Positions 48,139 to 60,494 of a stretch of DNA of 64,000 nt are shown here, in pieces. The stretch is taken from contig OY743184.1 of NCBI GenBank assembly GCA_963555705.1, positions 32,250,614 through 32,314,613 of the forward strand, written 5' to 3'. Each line of letters opens with the position of its first letter. The first letter of the stretch is position 1. This DNA comes from Ligustrum vulgare (taxonomy: Eukaryota; Streptophyta; Magnoliopsida; Lamiales; Oleaceae). The notes under the pieces are model-generated. The model did no database searches. It had not been told where the DNA came from and saw only the letters and a list, made by a program, of their open reading frames with translations. The translations under genes were made by a program, and so were the position numbers.

Positions 48139-49208
48139 AGGGTGTGTTTGATAGGTCAAGATTTTTAGGAAAAAGAAAACATTTTCCAACTTTCAACATT
48201 TTATAGTGTTTGACAACAAATTTTGGCATGTAAAATATTTTCCTCAACTTGTACTCTACCCCCATTTTGTTTGAAAAGGTGGAAATGATTTTTTTTTTGG
48301 TTTTAGTAGAGAAAATATTTGGCAGTGGAAAATAATTTTACATCACGTTTGATCAATTTTGTTGTTGTTAATTGACTTATTTTTTTTAAAAAAATAACAT
48401 TATCATTATTGAAAAAGTAAAAAAAAAAAAAAAAAAAAAAATTAAAATAGCTAAAATTTATTTTATTTACCATGGAAAATAATATCAATAAAACAACAAA
48501 ACTTGAAAAATTTTCAACTTTTTCCACCTAAAAAATTAAACCAATCAAACACTCTCAATTGATTTTTCAGGAAAATAATTTTCAAACAAAATCATTTCAT
48601 TGAAAAATATTTTATTCCTCCCATTTTCCACTTTCGCAATCAAACACATCGTGTTATCAATTGAGGGTGGAAAATGTGGATAGAAAATATTTCTCATTTT
48701 AATTTTTCATCTTTGGTGTTTGATTCAAATTTTTTCATGAAAAAGTTCCACTAATGTTAAAAAAGTGGATATTTTCCTTGAAATCAAGGAAAATAAATTC
48801 ATATGGAAAATGTGAGAAAATATTTTTCGTGGAAACTGATATTTACTAAACCAAGCGAAAATTCTAAAAAATAATGTACTTCAACTACTATTGCTCCTTA
48901 CCTGACTCCCACAAAGCATCTTAAGTTAATTGTTTTTTCCGGAATTCTTGTTAGTTCTATTTTCCTTGTTCTACATTTGATTACAAGAATTTTCTAGAAA
49001 AATGTCCCATCTAAAAAAATATTTTCTAACTTTTTATGTTTGATTGTAATATTTAACCTAAAAATTATTTTCTAGGTACAATCATTCAAAGCATAAACAA
49101 GGTCATTTTCTTGAAAAATATTTTCTAACCATTTTCCTAAGAAAACTTTTTCCAACTTACTTGGAAAATCTTTTCTTTTTCCAACTTGTGAATCAAACAT
49201 TAAAAATC
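48139..49208. mobile_element. Degenerate terminal-inverted-repeat-like element
   Basis: The left GTGTGTTTGATAGGTCAAG pairs loosely with the right CTTGTGAATCAAACATT, and both are followed inward by GGAAAAAGAAAA/TTTTCTTTTTCC stretches. The interior is full of GGAAAAT and TTTTCC words and has extra CAATCAAACAC boxes at 48543 and 48640, so it may be a composite of several copies. No coding potential. Confidence 0.4.
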
Positions 49209-49930
49209 GGCCTAGCAATTCCTACCGAAATCTGCACGTATATATCCCACTGGTTCCCATCCTTCCAATTGCATAGCCCCAACCTTCTCCAGTAATGTAT
49301 AATGCTCAGAATAATGTCCCAATAGGCCTCTAATCAGCGAATTTACGTAAGGGCTTAGAGTTTATTGCCTAAAACCGGCCATGGTATATTTCGATTTCCA
49401 CTTCTTGAAGAGCTCATGCCATTTTACTCTCCTTACCTTCACAGGCTATAAATGTTAAAAATATCTCTAGCTAAACAATGCTACTCCACATTGATGCGTT
49501 CTGGTCTCTTGCGAAACCCAGGGTGTAGTGGGAAGCTCCATTGATGTAGGGAATAGTGCAAGTAAACCATTTGATTTTATGTGAAACAAAATATCATAAA
49601 AATTTGTAAAGTATAAAGTTTTGACACATAAAAAATTGAAAAGTATCATAAGTATCATACTGTGATACTAACATATTTGACTTCTATCGTAAGTATCAGA
49701 TTGTAATGCTTTACGTGATTATGAAATATTTTTCATTTTTTAAAATTTTATTATGAGTAATTTTCAAGTTTTATAAAATTTAGGTACATTTCAGCTTGAT
49801 CCCTAAAAGTAGGATATTTATCGGGACAACTCAAATCACAAAACAATCAACCAACCTAATGGGTCAACTAAGTCCAAAATCTATGAAAAAACCACCACAA
49901 TTGGACCTTTCAAGTTGGCCACGAGAAACC
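49209..49930. other. AT-rich intergenic DNA
   Basis: No gene or clear element. A repeated AGTATCATA/AAGTATCA word occurs near 49640-49700. Confidence 0.3.
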
Positions 49931-50623
49931 ATCAATTAAGTTTGTTACGACCATGCCTAAGTAAGCTTGACACGTTATTTATGGGAACCTACGTGGGACC
50001 CATTGGCTGCCAGCTACGATTAGGACTCTGCAAGTTACTATATTGCTGAGGTGAAATATTGTCCGAACTCCTTATAACCAAGTTGTTTATTCCGAACTGA
50101 TATTATCCGAAGTACATGCCCTAGACTAGTGACAAGACTGATCAGTATGTCAGAGAGATGTGGCCTTCCTATAAGTCGTGGCTTGATGCGATAGCTCCTT
50201 TAAAGGGATGTGATGTCCTTCACCCCCTATGATAGGTAATAATGATTATGACCAAACAAATGGTTTACCTCTCCAACGGATGGGAACTTGACATGTGTAA
50301 AGCAAACACGTGTCACCATTCAGGATAATTATTTCTGCTATAAATAGATTGCATTTGCCTCCAAGAAAAAGGTTAGAAACTTAATACTCGCACTTTATAC
50401 ACAAATCTCATTCCCCTTTCTCTCTTTTACACATTTATATTTCCCGCACCTAATTTATTTTACTCACAATGGTTTCTAACTTGAGTGTCGGAGTACAAAT
50501 GGGAGTCATCCCGGCCCCTGTTGCATAATAATTGTTTGTCCAAGTGCGCAAGAAGTCCACGTGTTCAAGAGGGAAGAGCTGAGACGTGTTAATATAAGGT
50601 CCCATCAGATTTTTTAGTCAACA
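49931..50623 (+). repeat. 5' LTR (3' part) of a Tat/Retand-like gypsy element
   Basis: Contains TATAAATAG at 50339-50347 as a likely TATA box, then ACTTGAGTGTCGGAGTACAA and CCCGGCCCCTG, a signature I know from Tat/Retand LTRs. It ends at AGTCAACA (50623). The following TTTTGTTGTCTTCTGTGGGAA is a decayed form of the primer-binding region of this group. The left boundary is approximate. Confidence 0.6.
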
Positions 50624-51145
50624 TTTTGTTGTCTTCTGTGGGAAACCACACTTCTAACCACGAAAATCACGCAGTAAAAAGTTATCAAGACAAAGAAATT
50701 ACACAAACCGTCAATAAAGTTTGGGAAAAAAGTTTTTTTTTTTTTTTGAAACATAAGTTAAGCAACCTTGAAAAAGGCTAAAGAATTTGAAATACAACTT
50801 TCCCCACTTTGAAAAATGACAGCTCCTAAATCACTACAACTATGAGTGAAAGCAATAATGACATTAACCTTTGGAGAAGTAGGGAGGAACAAGTGGAACC
50901 ACAACATTACCCTCAAACTCAACCTCATTACTCACATTCTGATGCATGCACTGCCTTGCACTGTTAGAATGTACCCCCAGGGTATGCCGAGGCGAATTCT
51001 ATGCCACCCCATGAAGAGGACTGTACGTATGAAGTTCCAGAAGAGCACGGCTCCCCTCCTGAATATCATAGGGAGGCTGCTCCATTGAGATCTGACAGTA
51101 TTTTTAGTCCAATGGTTGAAATAGACAGGGAGGAAGAGCTGAAGA

Positions 51146-53284
51146 TGTGACGCCCCGGGTTCTAATCACCCGACTCGTCACGTCATCGTCTCGTCTAATT
51201 TTTTTTTGAAATAATATTATGCAGAATAAAATAACATTTCTAATTGGCAAGGTTTATTTAAATAAATTCAAAAACTGATAAATTTCAATATTCTCAAATT
51301 TGATGAAATAATATTTGCTAAGACATTTCAAATAAAAGATAATTGTTCAAAATCTCAACATTTCTCAAAATGTGATTATTCAACTGAAACAATTGTGAAA
51401 TCTAAATATTCAAATATTAATGCCACAGCCTGCCCATCATTCGTCTCCATCTCCGATATCTGCAATTGTTGTTAAAAAGGGGTGAGCATTTCATTGACAT
51501 ACTCAGTAGACTCATCGCCGATTAATAAATTTACATAAAAATTGAACGTATAAAAATGCAATCATATAGTGACAACTTCATCATAATAATAGGCTTTCGT
51601 AATATAGGGTGTGGGTAGTCTCGTCTCATGCAATAAATGCACATAAGTTATGTTAAGCATAACAAAATCATAATCTCGTCTCGTCATATGCATTAAAATG
51701 CATATAAGTTATGACATGCTCATAATACAAATATTTCATAAGAAATATAAATTCTCGTTTCATCTTATGCAATAAATGCACATAAGTCACATGAAGCATG
51801 TAATTACGTGCAATTAAAATGTAAACAAATTAGTGGGGCGAGTCTACCTCAATTCTCTACGAGTGTGGTTGAGCGGGAAAATATATTTCAGTTCTCTAAA
51901 TCTCCGTCGTCTCATCTAGCCAAAATAAAATAAAATTTAAATTAGTTTCTAGAAATTCAAAGTTTGAAATAAAATTAAAGTTTGGATTTAAAATGAATGA
52001 TTTTAAAATCTGGGGACTAAAATAGAGTTTTTCGAAAATTAAAGGACTCGAATAAAATGCTATTTAAAATAATCAGGGGAAACAACAGATTTTTAAAATT
52101 AAGGGATGGAACTTTAAAATATCAGAACTCATGGCCGAAATGACACATTTCAAACATAGGGGGACTGAGGTGTAAATTTTCAAAAATAAAAATCTCTCTC
52201 TCTCTCTCTCTCTCTGCGTCGGAAAACAGAGGACGAAAGGGGGAAGAGAGCTGCGATGAGGAGCTCTCTCTCCGGTTCACACCGCCGGCGTTAACGCCTC
52301 CGAGACATGGAGGCGACGGGACGAGCATGGGCAAGTGAAAAAAATATGTATTTTGGGCTGAGTTTGGGTGCGGTTCCGAGGCAAATCAAGGCGGTGCTCG
52401 TGGGTTTCTTCAGCGAAAACCGGTGGTTGAGGTATGTAATAGGTTCCTGGGATTTTGGATTTATATATTTGGGCTTTTGATTTGAGTTTTGGGGAGTTTG
52501 TATAATGGGTGTGGTGTGCAGTCGAGCTGGTCATGGTGAGGGGTGGCTCGCGGTTTGGAGTCCGCAGGCATGGGGCTGCGCGTGGTGGTGATGATGATGG
52601 TTTCATTGGTGTTGGTTGTGGACTGGATGGTAGTGGTACTGGGTTTGGCCGAAGAACACTCTTGGTGTGTGTGTGTCGACTGTGATTGTGAATGGTAGTG
52701 AATTGGTGGATGAAAGTTGCAGGCAGTGGTTCATGGTCATGTTGGGTTGTCTCGGTGGAGGCTGGTCACAGCAGTGATGATGGTGAGACTGAAACAGAAT
52801 TTTATCGACGGTCATACCTGGATTCAGTGGTTGTGCCGTGAATAATTCTGATTGTGAAGAGGAGTTTAAAATAGCTGGATAGATAATTCTTTGGTTTGAA
52901 TTTGAATTGTAACTGTAGATAGATTTCTTGTGATAGACTTGGTTAAGTGAATATTTGATAGGATGATGATCATGATTGTCAAGATAAAATGGTGAATTTA
53001 AAATTTGAAGTTTTTGATAGAATGATAAACTAAAATTTGAAATAAGATTATCTGGGAATTTTAATTTGAATAAAAAAAATGAAATTGAGTTTTAAAAATA
53101 GATTTTAAATTTATTGGACGTAAAATCAAGTTGGACTGAAAATCTATTATTTTTGGCTCAAAATTTTATAACTTGGCTAAATGACGTACGTGAACTTTAA
53201 ATAATGAGTTAAATTATAACGACACGATTTTAAGCAAATAAAATATTTATTTATTATAAATTCAGAAATTTCTCGATCACTACA
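51146..53284 (+). mobile_element. Solo LTR, Tekay/Del-like Ty3/gypsy, TSD GAAGA
   Basis: Starts TGTGACGCCCCGGG and ends CTCGATCACTACA. It is flanked by GAAGA at 51141-51145 and 53285-53289. The 2139-bp length is plausible for this group. It is inserted in the gag region of the Tat-like element. It contains a (CT)n run (52194-52215), and the minus-strand frames between 52120 and 52815 are incidental. Confidence 0.85.
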
Positions 53285-54962
53285 GAAGAAGCCCGTCCCC
53301 AAACACAAGTACCTAGAAATAGGCGAGAATGGAGGGCTGAAGAAGTCCATTCGCAAGGTCACATGCCTAGAAATCGGTATGAAAGAGGAGCTGAAGAAGC
53401 TTACCCACTGACTCAAGAGCCTAGGAATAGGTGGGAGCAAAAAGTTGCAGAAGCTCACTCCCAAACCCAAGGGGTCCTGTTGGGCTACCAAAGGCTGCAT
53501 TATGGTCAGGCCTTGTCACCCTACGGAAGGAATCAGCCGCAGCAACCCTATGGCAATTACCATGGTACAATGAAATCAGACTATAACGAAAACAACAATG
53601 AACTTTTTTCGTATGAAATAGACGACGATGATGAAATAAGCCCCTTCTCTAAGGGAATTCAGAGGTATCCAGTACCTACCGACTTCTAAATGCTGGAGAT
53701 CATAAAGTACTCCAGGAGAGGTGACCTCGACGATCACCTTCTAAACTATCATGCCAGCGTGGAGATGGCAGGAGTGACTCCGACGCTCAAGTGGAAAGCA
53801 TTTTCTCTAGCACTTGAAGGGAGTGTCAGATGATGCGTATAAAAACCTCCCACTCCACAATTGGAGGGACCTAAAAGTAGCCTTTAAGAATGGCTTTGTG
53901 TCCCCCAGGCTAGGACAACTCACGCTCCAATGCCTGAAAGATCTAAGGTAAGGGAGAAATGAATCTTTGAAGGGCTACTTAGCTCAATTCACTGAGGAAA
54001 TGCACAACTGTAAAAACGTCACAGAAGCATAAATGTTCTTCACCCTCAAAGGAGGCTTGGACATAACAAGCATGTTCTGGAGAGATTTGTGAAGTCGTAA
54101 ACCAAAGGATTCAATGCCATTGTAGACTTGATGAAGGAGGAAATAATCTTAGAAGAAATGGCGAGGGCTAGAGATAGCCATCCACAAGAGCAGTACAACA
54201 CCGGATATCATTTAGGAGTTAACCTGGCAACTAGGAGTAATAAAAATCAGTTCAGAAACAGCCATTGAGGTGGTTCACGCTCGTTTCCTGGGTCCGGATC
54301 CAGCTATGCATTTGAAATCACGGAGGTTATACCTAACTTGCACTCCGCCTTGCCTGCTATAACTCCAACCGCCACTCCGGAAGGAGAAGGTGCTAGCCAA
54401 TGTGGTAAAAATCCCATGATTGAGGTATATTGCCCGTACCACCAATTTTATGGGCCATAACAAAGACCTGCATGGATGTGCAAATGTTGGCAGAACATAA
54501 AGGCAATGAGAAGAAACAAGGAAGTGGGACCTCGAATAGGGAAGGCTAAACGGGCCCAACGATCTGAGGTTCAACCAGATCGAACGAAGGGAGAACAAGT
54601 GATATGCCCCAAAGGACGAAAATAACAATCTCTGTAGGGAGTAGAGCCATGACCGAAATAAAGGTCCAATACCTGATAGAAATATCAAGGATCTGCCTTC
54701 TCCTCCTAACAACCCATCAATCCGTGAGATTGACACCATCTTTAGCGAACCACGCCTAGGAAGAAATACCAAAAACTCCCCCAAAAATACATCAGAGAGG
54801 TCAAAGAGACCGGTAATGTGAATTATCACATAAATTCACACCTTCTGGGACTTCGAGAATGGAGCCCATCACACTCACACTAGATGATGCTGTTAGGGTA
54901 CATTTTTCGCACAATGATGCGTTGGTAATCCGGATGGTAGTCGCTAGAATGGCTTATCCCGA

Positions 54963-55598
54963 ATGGTTGTAGATAATGGAGCCTCTATAAATGTAATTTA
55001 TAGGGTCACCTCCGAAAAGATGAGAATTGACACGCCACTCATCCTAGTTTTGGACCCCATTTATAGCTTTACTGAGGACTGCATTGTTTCAAGAGGATCT
55101 ATAATCCTCATGAAAGAAGTGGGGCAAGCACCCACCATTTCTAGGATTCCAATGAAATTCTTTATAGTGGACAAAAGTTCGTCCTATCATGGCTCCATTA
55201 GGAGACCAGGTCTCATTGACCTCGGGGCTATCACCCACACGAAGTACATCAGTATGAAGTTTCCAACAGAAAATTGGGTGGCAACTGTCAAAGGAAGCCA
55301 GACTGAATCTAGGTCACGTTACACAAATGCAATCAGAAAGTTCCAAGACAAGACTGTTGACATGATTAGCGATGTAGCAAAGACCGATGTGGCTCCGAAC
55401 CTTGAAAAAGTGGGTGCAAAACCTATGATAGACACGGATGTCACAATAATGGAAGGAGAGGATCTAATAGATCTAGATCCTAGAATGATGGGTGCAGATT
55501 GTCGCACCGCCCTGACTGAAAATTTGGAATGCTTTTCAGTCGATCCATCTGACCATGAAAGAATTGCAAATTGGGAAAGACTCAACTTGCGAGTTTAA
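54963..55598 (+). pseudogene. Gypsy protease region of the Tat-like element
   Basis: A 211-codon open frame begins inside the protease. VVDNGASINVIY at the start occupies the place of the usual VDTGSSADVL active site, with Asn in place of the Ser/Thr of the Asp-Ser/Thr-Gly triad. FFIVDKSSSYHGSIRRPGL and MKFPTENWVATVKG follow in the normal family order. The catalytic Asn change and the deletions downstream indicate a dead copy. Confidence 0.65.
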
Positions 55599-56105
55599 GG
55601 AGCAACTGAAGAGCTTCCTCTTGCGAAACCTCGATGTGTTCGCATGGAAGCATGATGACATGGTGGGCATTGACCCAATAGTGGCTTGTCATAAGCTCCA
55701 AATTGATCCAAATTACCCCGAATGATGTTGATTTAGAAAGGAAATTGCAGAGGTATGCAGCTCACTTCGCCTTAAAGGTCGAGGTGTTGTACAAACGAAG
55801 TTATATTGCCCCTCTGTTGCGTTGTGTAGGACCTGCGGATGGCAAGTATGTCATTATGGAAATCCATGAAGAGATTTGCAGAAATCATGCCGGAGTACTA
55901 TCTTTAGCAAGGAAAGCACTATCTTTGGTAATTAATGGCATCTCATCCATGAGGTGGTTGGCCAGCTCGTTCAAATTTTTTAGGGAGGAAGAAGTGGACG
56001 TAGTCTGGGATTTTATATTTATTTTTCCACAGGATCAGTTTGTCTTCTGTGGCTTCATATCTGAAATGCTTGCAAGCAAATTCAAAACTGGTTGGAATAT
56101 GGAGG

Positions 56106-56464
56106 AGATCGAATAAAGGAATGAGAAGAAGGAAAACTAAGCAAGCTAGGAGAAATGGTGTGAGATGGGGCGACGATAGTCAAAGGAGCTAGTTGATAAA
56201 CTTCTTCCCCCATCTCATCTTGAAAAATCTGTTGAGTTTCCTCGCTCTCATGCCAAGATACGCTCAATTTAGCTTCTTCACCCCTATCATATGACCTTAC
56301 ATAACCCTCACTACTGCCCATACTTCCACTCATTCTAAACTGCCTAAAAAGGCGACCTGGGTCCTTATAAAGATTTAAAATAAAAAAAGAGAAATAAGAA
56401 ACAAGATGGAAAAAATCTCACTTTATAGTACTATCTGAAGGTCTGAATTAGAGACGAATTTAGC
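56106..56464. other. Unassigned intergenic DNA
   Basis: A minus-strand open stretch (56082-56333) of 83 codons has no recognisable domain and starts inside the decayed gypsy element. I do not call it a gene. Confidence 0.3.
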
Positions 56465-56922
56465 TAGGGATGTTATCGAGCTGAGCCGGCTCGCGACCCG
56501 AAGATCAGGGCTCGAGCTTTTAGGGGTCGAGCTTTTTTTGGCCCGAGCCGAGCCGAGCAGAGCAGAGCAGAGCCAAAGTTCATCTTAAAAAATAAGGCTC
56601 GACTCGAGCTTTAGGGTAGAGCTTTTTCGAGCCGAGCCAAGTCAAGTCTCGAGCTCTCAAATTTTATTTTGTTTTAAAAATAAAATCCATAAATTTTTTT
56701 ATTGAAAATGTATATATACAACGAGCCGAGCTTGTGATTGAATTTCAATGCTCGAGTTTTTTGGACGGGCCTTTTTTTTTTTGTTCGAGCCGAGCTGAGC
56801 TAAAGCTCATATTTGAAAAAAAAGCTCGACTCGAGATTTTGAGCCTTGAGCCGAGCTAAGCCCGAGCTTTTTTCGAGCCGAGCCCGAGCGGCTTGAGCTT
56901 ACGAGCCATTTTGCCATCCCTA
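56465..56922. mobile_element. hAT-type MITE, 8-bp TSD
   Basis: Ends TAGGGATG and CATCCCTA form terminal inverted repeats, flanked by AATTTAGC (56457-56464) and AACTTAGC (56923-56930), an 8-bp duplication with one mismatch. The inside is made of GAGCC/GGCTC/CTCGAGC words. The 458-bp element is non-coding. Confidence 0.8.
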
Positions 56923-56939
56923 AACTTAGCTTCAGTTCG

Positions 56940-57850
56940 ATTTGCAGATGTGAGTATCAAATCAGCAATAATTTAGGGATAATTAAGGAGTTTTGTAAGA
57001 TAGAGAAAGGAAAATGGGCCCATTATATAAGGGAAGGAAAGAGAAAGGCAAGGCAATGGACAGATTGAAAAGACACATTATCATAATGATGACGGCTACA
57101 CCTAAACCTAAGACCGACTCACCCGTTGAAGAATGACACTTGGCAAGAATTATTTTGAAATTAATGGAAATCGTTGTAAATATTAGTGAATGTTGGACGG
57201 CTGATTTCGAGACTAGTCCTCACGATTTTCAAACCGATCTCGAGTAGACATTTGTTGCATAACGAGCCGAGGTGGAATTTGGAGTACGTTGGTGAAAGAG
57301 TCGATGATCAGTGAGTTGCTCGAAATTGACGATGTGAACTGGAAAATATCCGAGCCGATAAGTAAGTCAATTGGCCTCATCCAGAGTCAATGAACTATGA
57401 TGGTAATGCAGTTATTTCCAGGAGGAACAAGGAAAGCTGAGACAAATTAAATTAGTGGACCAAGGTGAATTATGGAGGCGAGGTGATTCTAACAAACGAG
57501 GTGATTTAGACCGAGGCGAGCCGAAAGGACCTAACCTAAGTGAAAAGGGAGGCTTTGTGAAACTGTCTAATCAATGAAATTATGTATCAATAATCATTAT
57601 TACTTGTAATATGTCAGTAGTAAATCAGAAATGTCAATTATCGTTGTCAATCACGACCTGACAGTAAGATGTATTGTAATAATTGTGTTTCCACCTTTTA
57701 TATAACTATAAATAGGAGGAGTAAATAATCATTTAAGAGCAATTAATACTAGAAACTCTCCTAACTTTCGTCATTTTAATTTATACTTCAGAGCTGACTT
57801 TCATATCAGCACCGAATTGATCACTAAATCATTTTGTTATTATTTTAGTT
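56940..57850 (+). repeat. Possible LTR fragment
   Basis: Contains TATAACTATAAATAGGAGG at about 57701-57719 as a TATA-box-like sequence, followed by a pyrimidine-rich leader and GAGCTGACTTTCATATCAGC. This resembles the promoter/R part of gypsy LTRs. No second copy or boundaries were found, so the call is weak. Confidence 0.35.
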
Positions 57851-58189
57851 CGTTATTGATTTTATTGACACTTCGTTTATATTGTTCTTGTGATTTCTTT
57901 TTGAAATTATCTTTAAGCTGCGGAATTGGATACTTAATATTTCAATCTCAAAGAACGAAATACCCAAAAAGTCGAAACTGAACATAATTCTTTGTTGACT
58001 AGCTTCAAATAGAAAGAGACGTCTACAGTAGGATACAAAGATGTTAGACATTTTGTGAAACACAAAATCAAAATTTAATGATGTAATTTTATGAAATCCA
58101 ACAATTTTATTTAATTACACAAATAAATTAAAAAAAAAAAAAAAAATCTCCCACAGAATTTTAGACGCGAATCTACATAAAAAATATTC

Positions 58190-58570
58190 ATAGGAAATGG
58201 CTAATTTTCGATGCGTATCCGATTCGAAATCCGTTGGTAATTTCCAACGGAAAAATCTGTTGGAATTTGTTGATAATTTCCAATGAAAATTTCGTCGGAA
58301 ATCCGTTGGTAATGTTCAATGAAAATTCCATTGGAATTCGTTTGGTAATTTCCAACTAAATTTTCCTCGAAAATTCGTTGGTGATTTTCAACATAATATT
58401 CTATTGGTAAATTGCAATGGAAATATGTTTCCATCGAAAAGCTTTACCAACGCGTCTTTCTGCTATGAATTTGTCGACATCGATATCCGTCCGAAATAAC
58501 TATCACCTAAGGAAAATAGGCTTAATGACGGATTTTTCCTTTGGTAAAAGCCAAATTTTTTTTTGTAGTG
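58190..58570. mobile_element. CACTA (En/Spm) transposon right end
   Basis: Ends TTTTTTTTTGTAGTG at 58570, the complement of the CACTACAAAAA terminus of CACTA elements. Inside it lie at least six subterminal repeats of the form CGTTGGTAATTTCCAA (near 58231, 58263, 58302, 58341, 58377 and 58403), as is usual for this superfamily. No left end or transposase was found, so it is a truncated remnant. Confidence 0.7.
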
Positions 58571-59040
58571 AATTCAATTTAACGAAATAGCGATATTTTT
58601 GCTCACCCCTAACAAAGACAACACCAACAATGTCCTTGTCACATGTGGACTAGGGACATATACTATCTTCTACAACTAACGTAATAAAAGTCACGATTCT
58701 AAAAAGTGTGCTTAGACATATGCCTAGACATGCTTAGGAGTTGACCATGCCATTCATACTTCGTACTTCACGTGCACTTAGCTTGCACATTGTCGAGATT
58801 TTTCATGTCTAGGTGCGCTTAAACGTAGTGTTCAACCTCATCTTTTCGTCCCTCTTTACGCTTTTAAAATATTAATAAAAGCCAATGTGCAATTTATTTA
58901 TTTCCGTGTATATATTTTTTGTTTTTGGGCGTTGAAATATCAATTTTTATGCATTTATTTTTCACCAATCAATCTTGCATTCACGAAGGCTGACAACCAT
59001 ATATTCATGATTGAATTGCCTGAACTGTCTTGAAAAGGGA

Positions 59041-59183
59041 TTATGCCAGACTCCCCTCAAGGTTTACCCCGAGGATGACCTCCCACTCACATGGGTGTGG
59101 AGCCCGCACACTGCGGGCTCCACACCCATGTGAGTTGGGGGTCATTCACGGGGTGAGCCTTGAGGGGAGTGTAGCATTCCCCC
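59041..59183. mobile_element. 143-bp near-perfect palindromic element, 11-12-bp TSD
   Basis: Two arms of about 65 bases meet at CACAC near 59108-59112. The inner 28 bases of each arm pair with almost no mismatch, and the outer parts pair with a few. The element is flanked by CTTGAAAAGGGA at 59029-59040 and 59183-59194. It is GC-rich in an AT-rich setting. The TSD length suggests a MULE-derived foldback. Confidence 0.75.
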
Positions 59184-59614
59184 TTGAAAAGGGACTTGCC
59201 TACAACTGAAGTCTGAAACTAATTGACTTTCTACATCGTAAATTTTTGGAAGGATATGTGACGACCCAACTCATTAATATTTGTATAGAATTAATCTACT
59301 TGTACAAATAAAGTTAGACAAATAAAATTGTACAAATAAGGATATTAACATATAATGTTTTCAAGATATAATATGTGATTGTAAAATAATTTGAAAAAAT
59401 GTGCGTGATTAAAAAATGATTTGAGAAAATGTGTACAAGTTACCAAACGAATGCATAATTAAGCATGTATTAGATAAAATCAGTATGTTTTGATAAAAGC
59501 TGCACATATCTCATGAAATGTATGATTAAAATTAACTATTGACTTCGATTTAAACTTTAATCTATTTTTTTTAACTCAAACAAACAAAGGACACATTACA
59601 ATGAATAAGACCGA

Positions 59615-59799
59615 GGCTCTGTTCGGTTGGGAGATTAAAATGACAATGATTGTCCAAATTAATTTACATAATTTCTCAAACTACTTTTTAATCAAACACA
59701 TTTTCTCTTTTCAATTTTTAATCACACATCTTAACTAGAAAACTCAGACAAATCAACATTATAATTTCAATTCTCTTTTTGAAGCGGCTGAACAGACCC
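59615..59799. mobile_element. MITE of the same family as 29239-29420
   Basis: Ends GGCTCTGTTCGG and (complement of right) GGGTCTGTTCAG. The interior is the reverse complement of the nested MITE in PRP40 intron 4. Confidence 0.65.
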
Positions 59800-60480
59800 T
59801 GAATTATGGGGATAAATATATTTGGTTATTGTACTTTCGAGGAAATTTCAATTCTGTCACTAAACTATAATTTAATTTTAATAGGATCACTGAACTTCAA
59901 ATTTAGTTTCAAATTTTACCGCTCTAACATGCCATCTTCAAATTGGTGGAAATTGTTTAATGTCAGCTATATTGCAACGGAAATTCTAAATTATCAATAG
60001 ATGTTGAACTAGTTTACCATTATGTCCAGACTCCAGTCAAAAAAGTGTTAATTAAAATTATAAAATAAATAGGTCTTTTAACATTTTAATTTAAAGAGAC
60101 ATTGTTATAACAATGATTTAGCATTTGAGTTTCAATGATTATCCACTAAGCAATCAAGCCCTGTTGGTACAGGGGGTTTGCACAGCCTACTGCAAGGGGG
60201 CGAGAATTTCTCATTTTTAGAAGGATAAGTGATAAAATGTGATTGGTTGGTGAAATTTGAAATTAAATTGAAGTTGAGTTATATAAATTAAATTTTAATG
60301 ACACAATTGAGATTTTACTGAAAGTTTAATGACCACTAATGAAATTTACTTAATGATAATTATACTTTGTTTATAAAAAGTGGAGTAGGAAAACATGTAC
60401 AGTTAAAAAGTGATTTGAAAAATTACATTATTTATAAATTATAATGATTGTGCTAAAGAACGAATAATAAGACATTAATA
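59800..60480. other. Intergenic DNA downstream of the DUF4378 gene
   Basis: No gene found. Partial matches to the MITE interiors occur around 60395-60450 (AGTTAAAAAGTGATTTG). Confidence 0.35.
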
Positions 60481-60494
60481 CAAGAATTTGAATT

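Larger units (their letters stand above)
50624..56105 (+). mobile_element. Tat/Retand-like Ty3/gypsy remnant with internal deletion
   Basis: Primer-binding site remnant at 50624-50645. The gag region is split by a solo LTR (51146-53284). A retrotransposon gag domain lies at about 53690-54100 (NYHASVEMAG, WKAFSLALEG, with stops). A protease region is at 54963-55300, and the N-terminal edge of RT at about 55600-55720 (NLDVFAWKHDDM). It then jumps directly to the integrase zinc-finger region (55735-55960, YVIMEIHEEICRNHAG). The reverse transcriptase core and RNase H are deleted, and no 3' LTR is evident. Confidence 0.7.

Noticed and set aside
52122..52815. Several overlapping minus-strand frames rich in Pro, His and Thr
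   Set aside because: They lie wholly inside a solo LTR defined by GAAGA target duplications. No domain is recognisable.
54275..54829. 184-codon minus-strand open frame
   Set aside because: Antisense to the gypsy gag/protease region. No recognisable domain and no splice or homology support.
58201..58434. 77-codon minus-strand frame with repeating NYQ units
   Set aside because: Read-through of CACTA subterminal DNA repeats, whose spacing happens to keep the frame open.
59041..59183. Bacterial-type terminator or CRISPR-like repeat
   Set aside because: The context is eukaryotic nuclear DNA, and a single palindrome with target duplications fits a transposable element. No spaced repeat array exists in the window.
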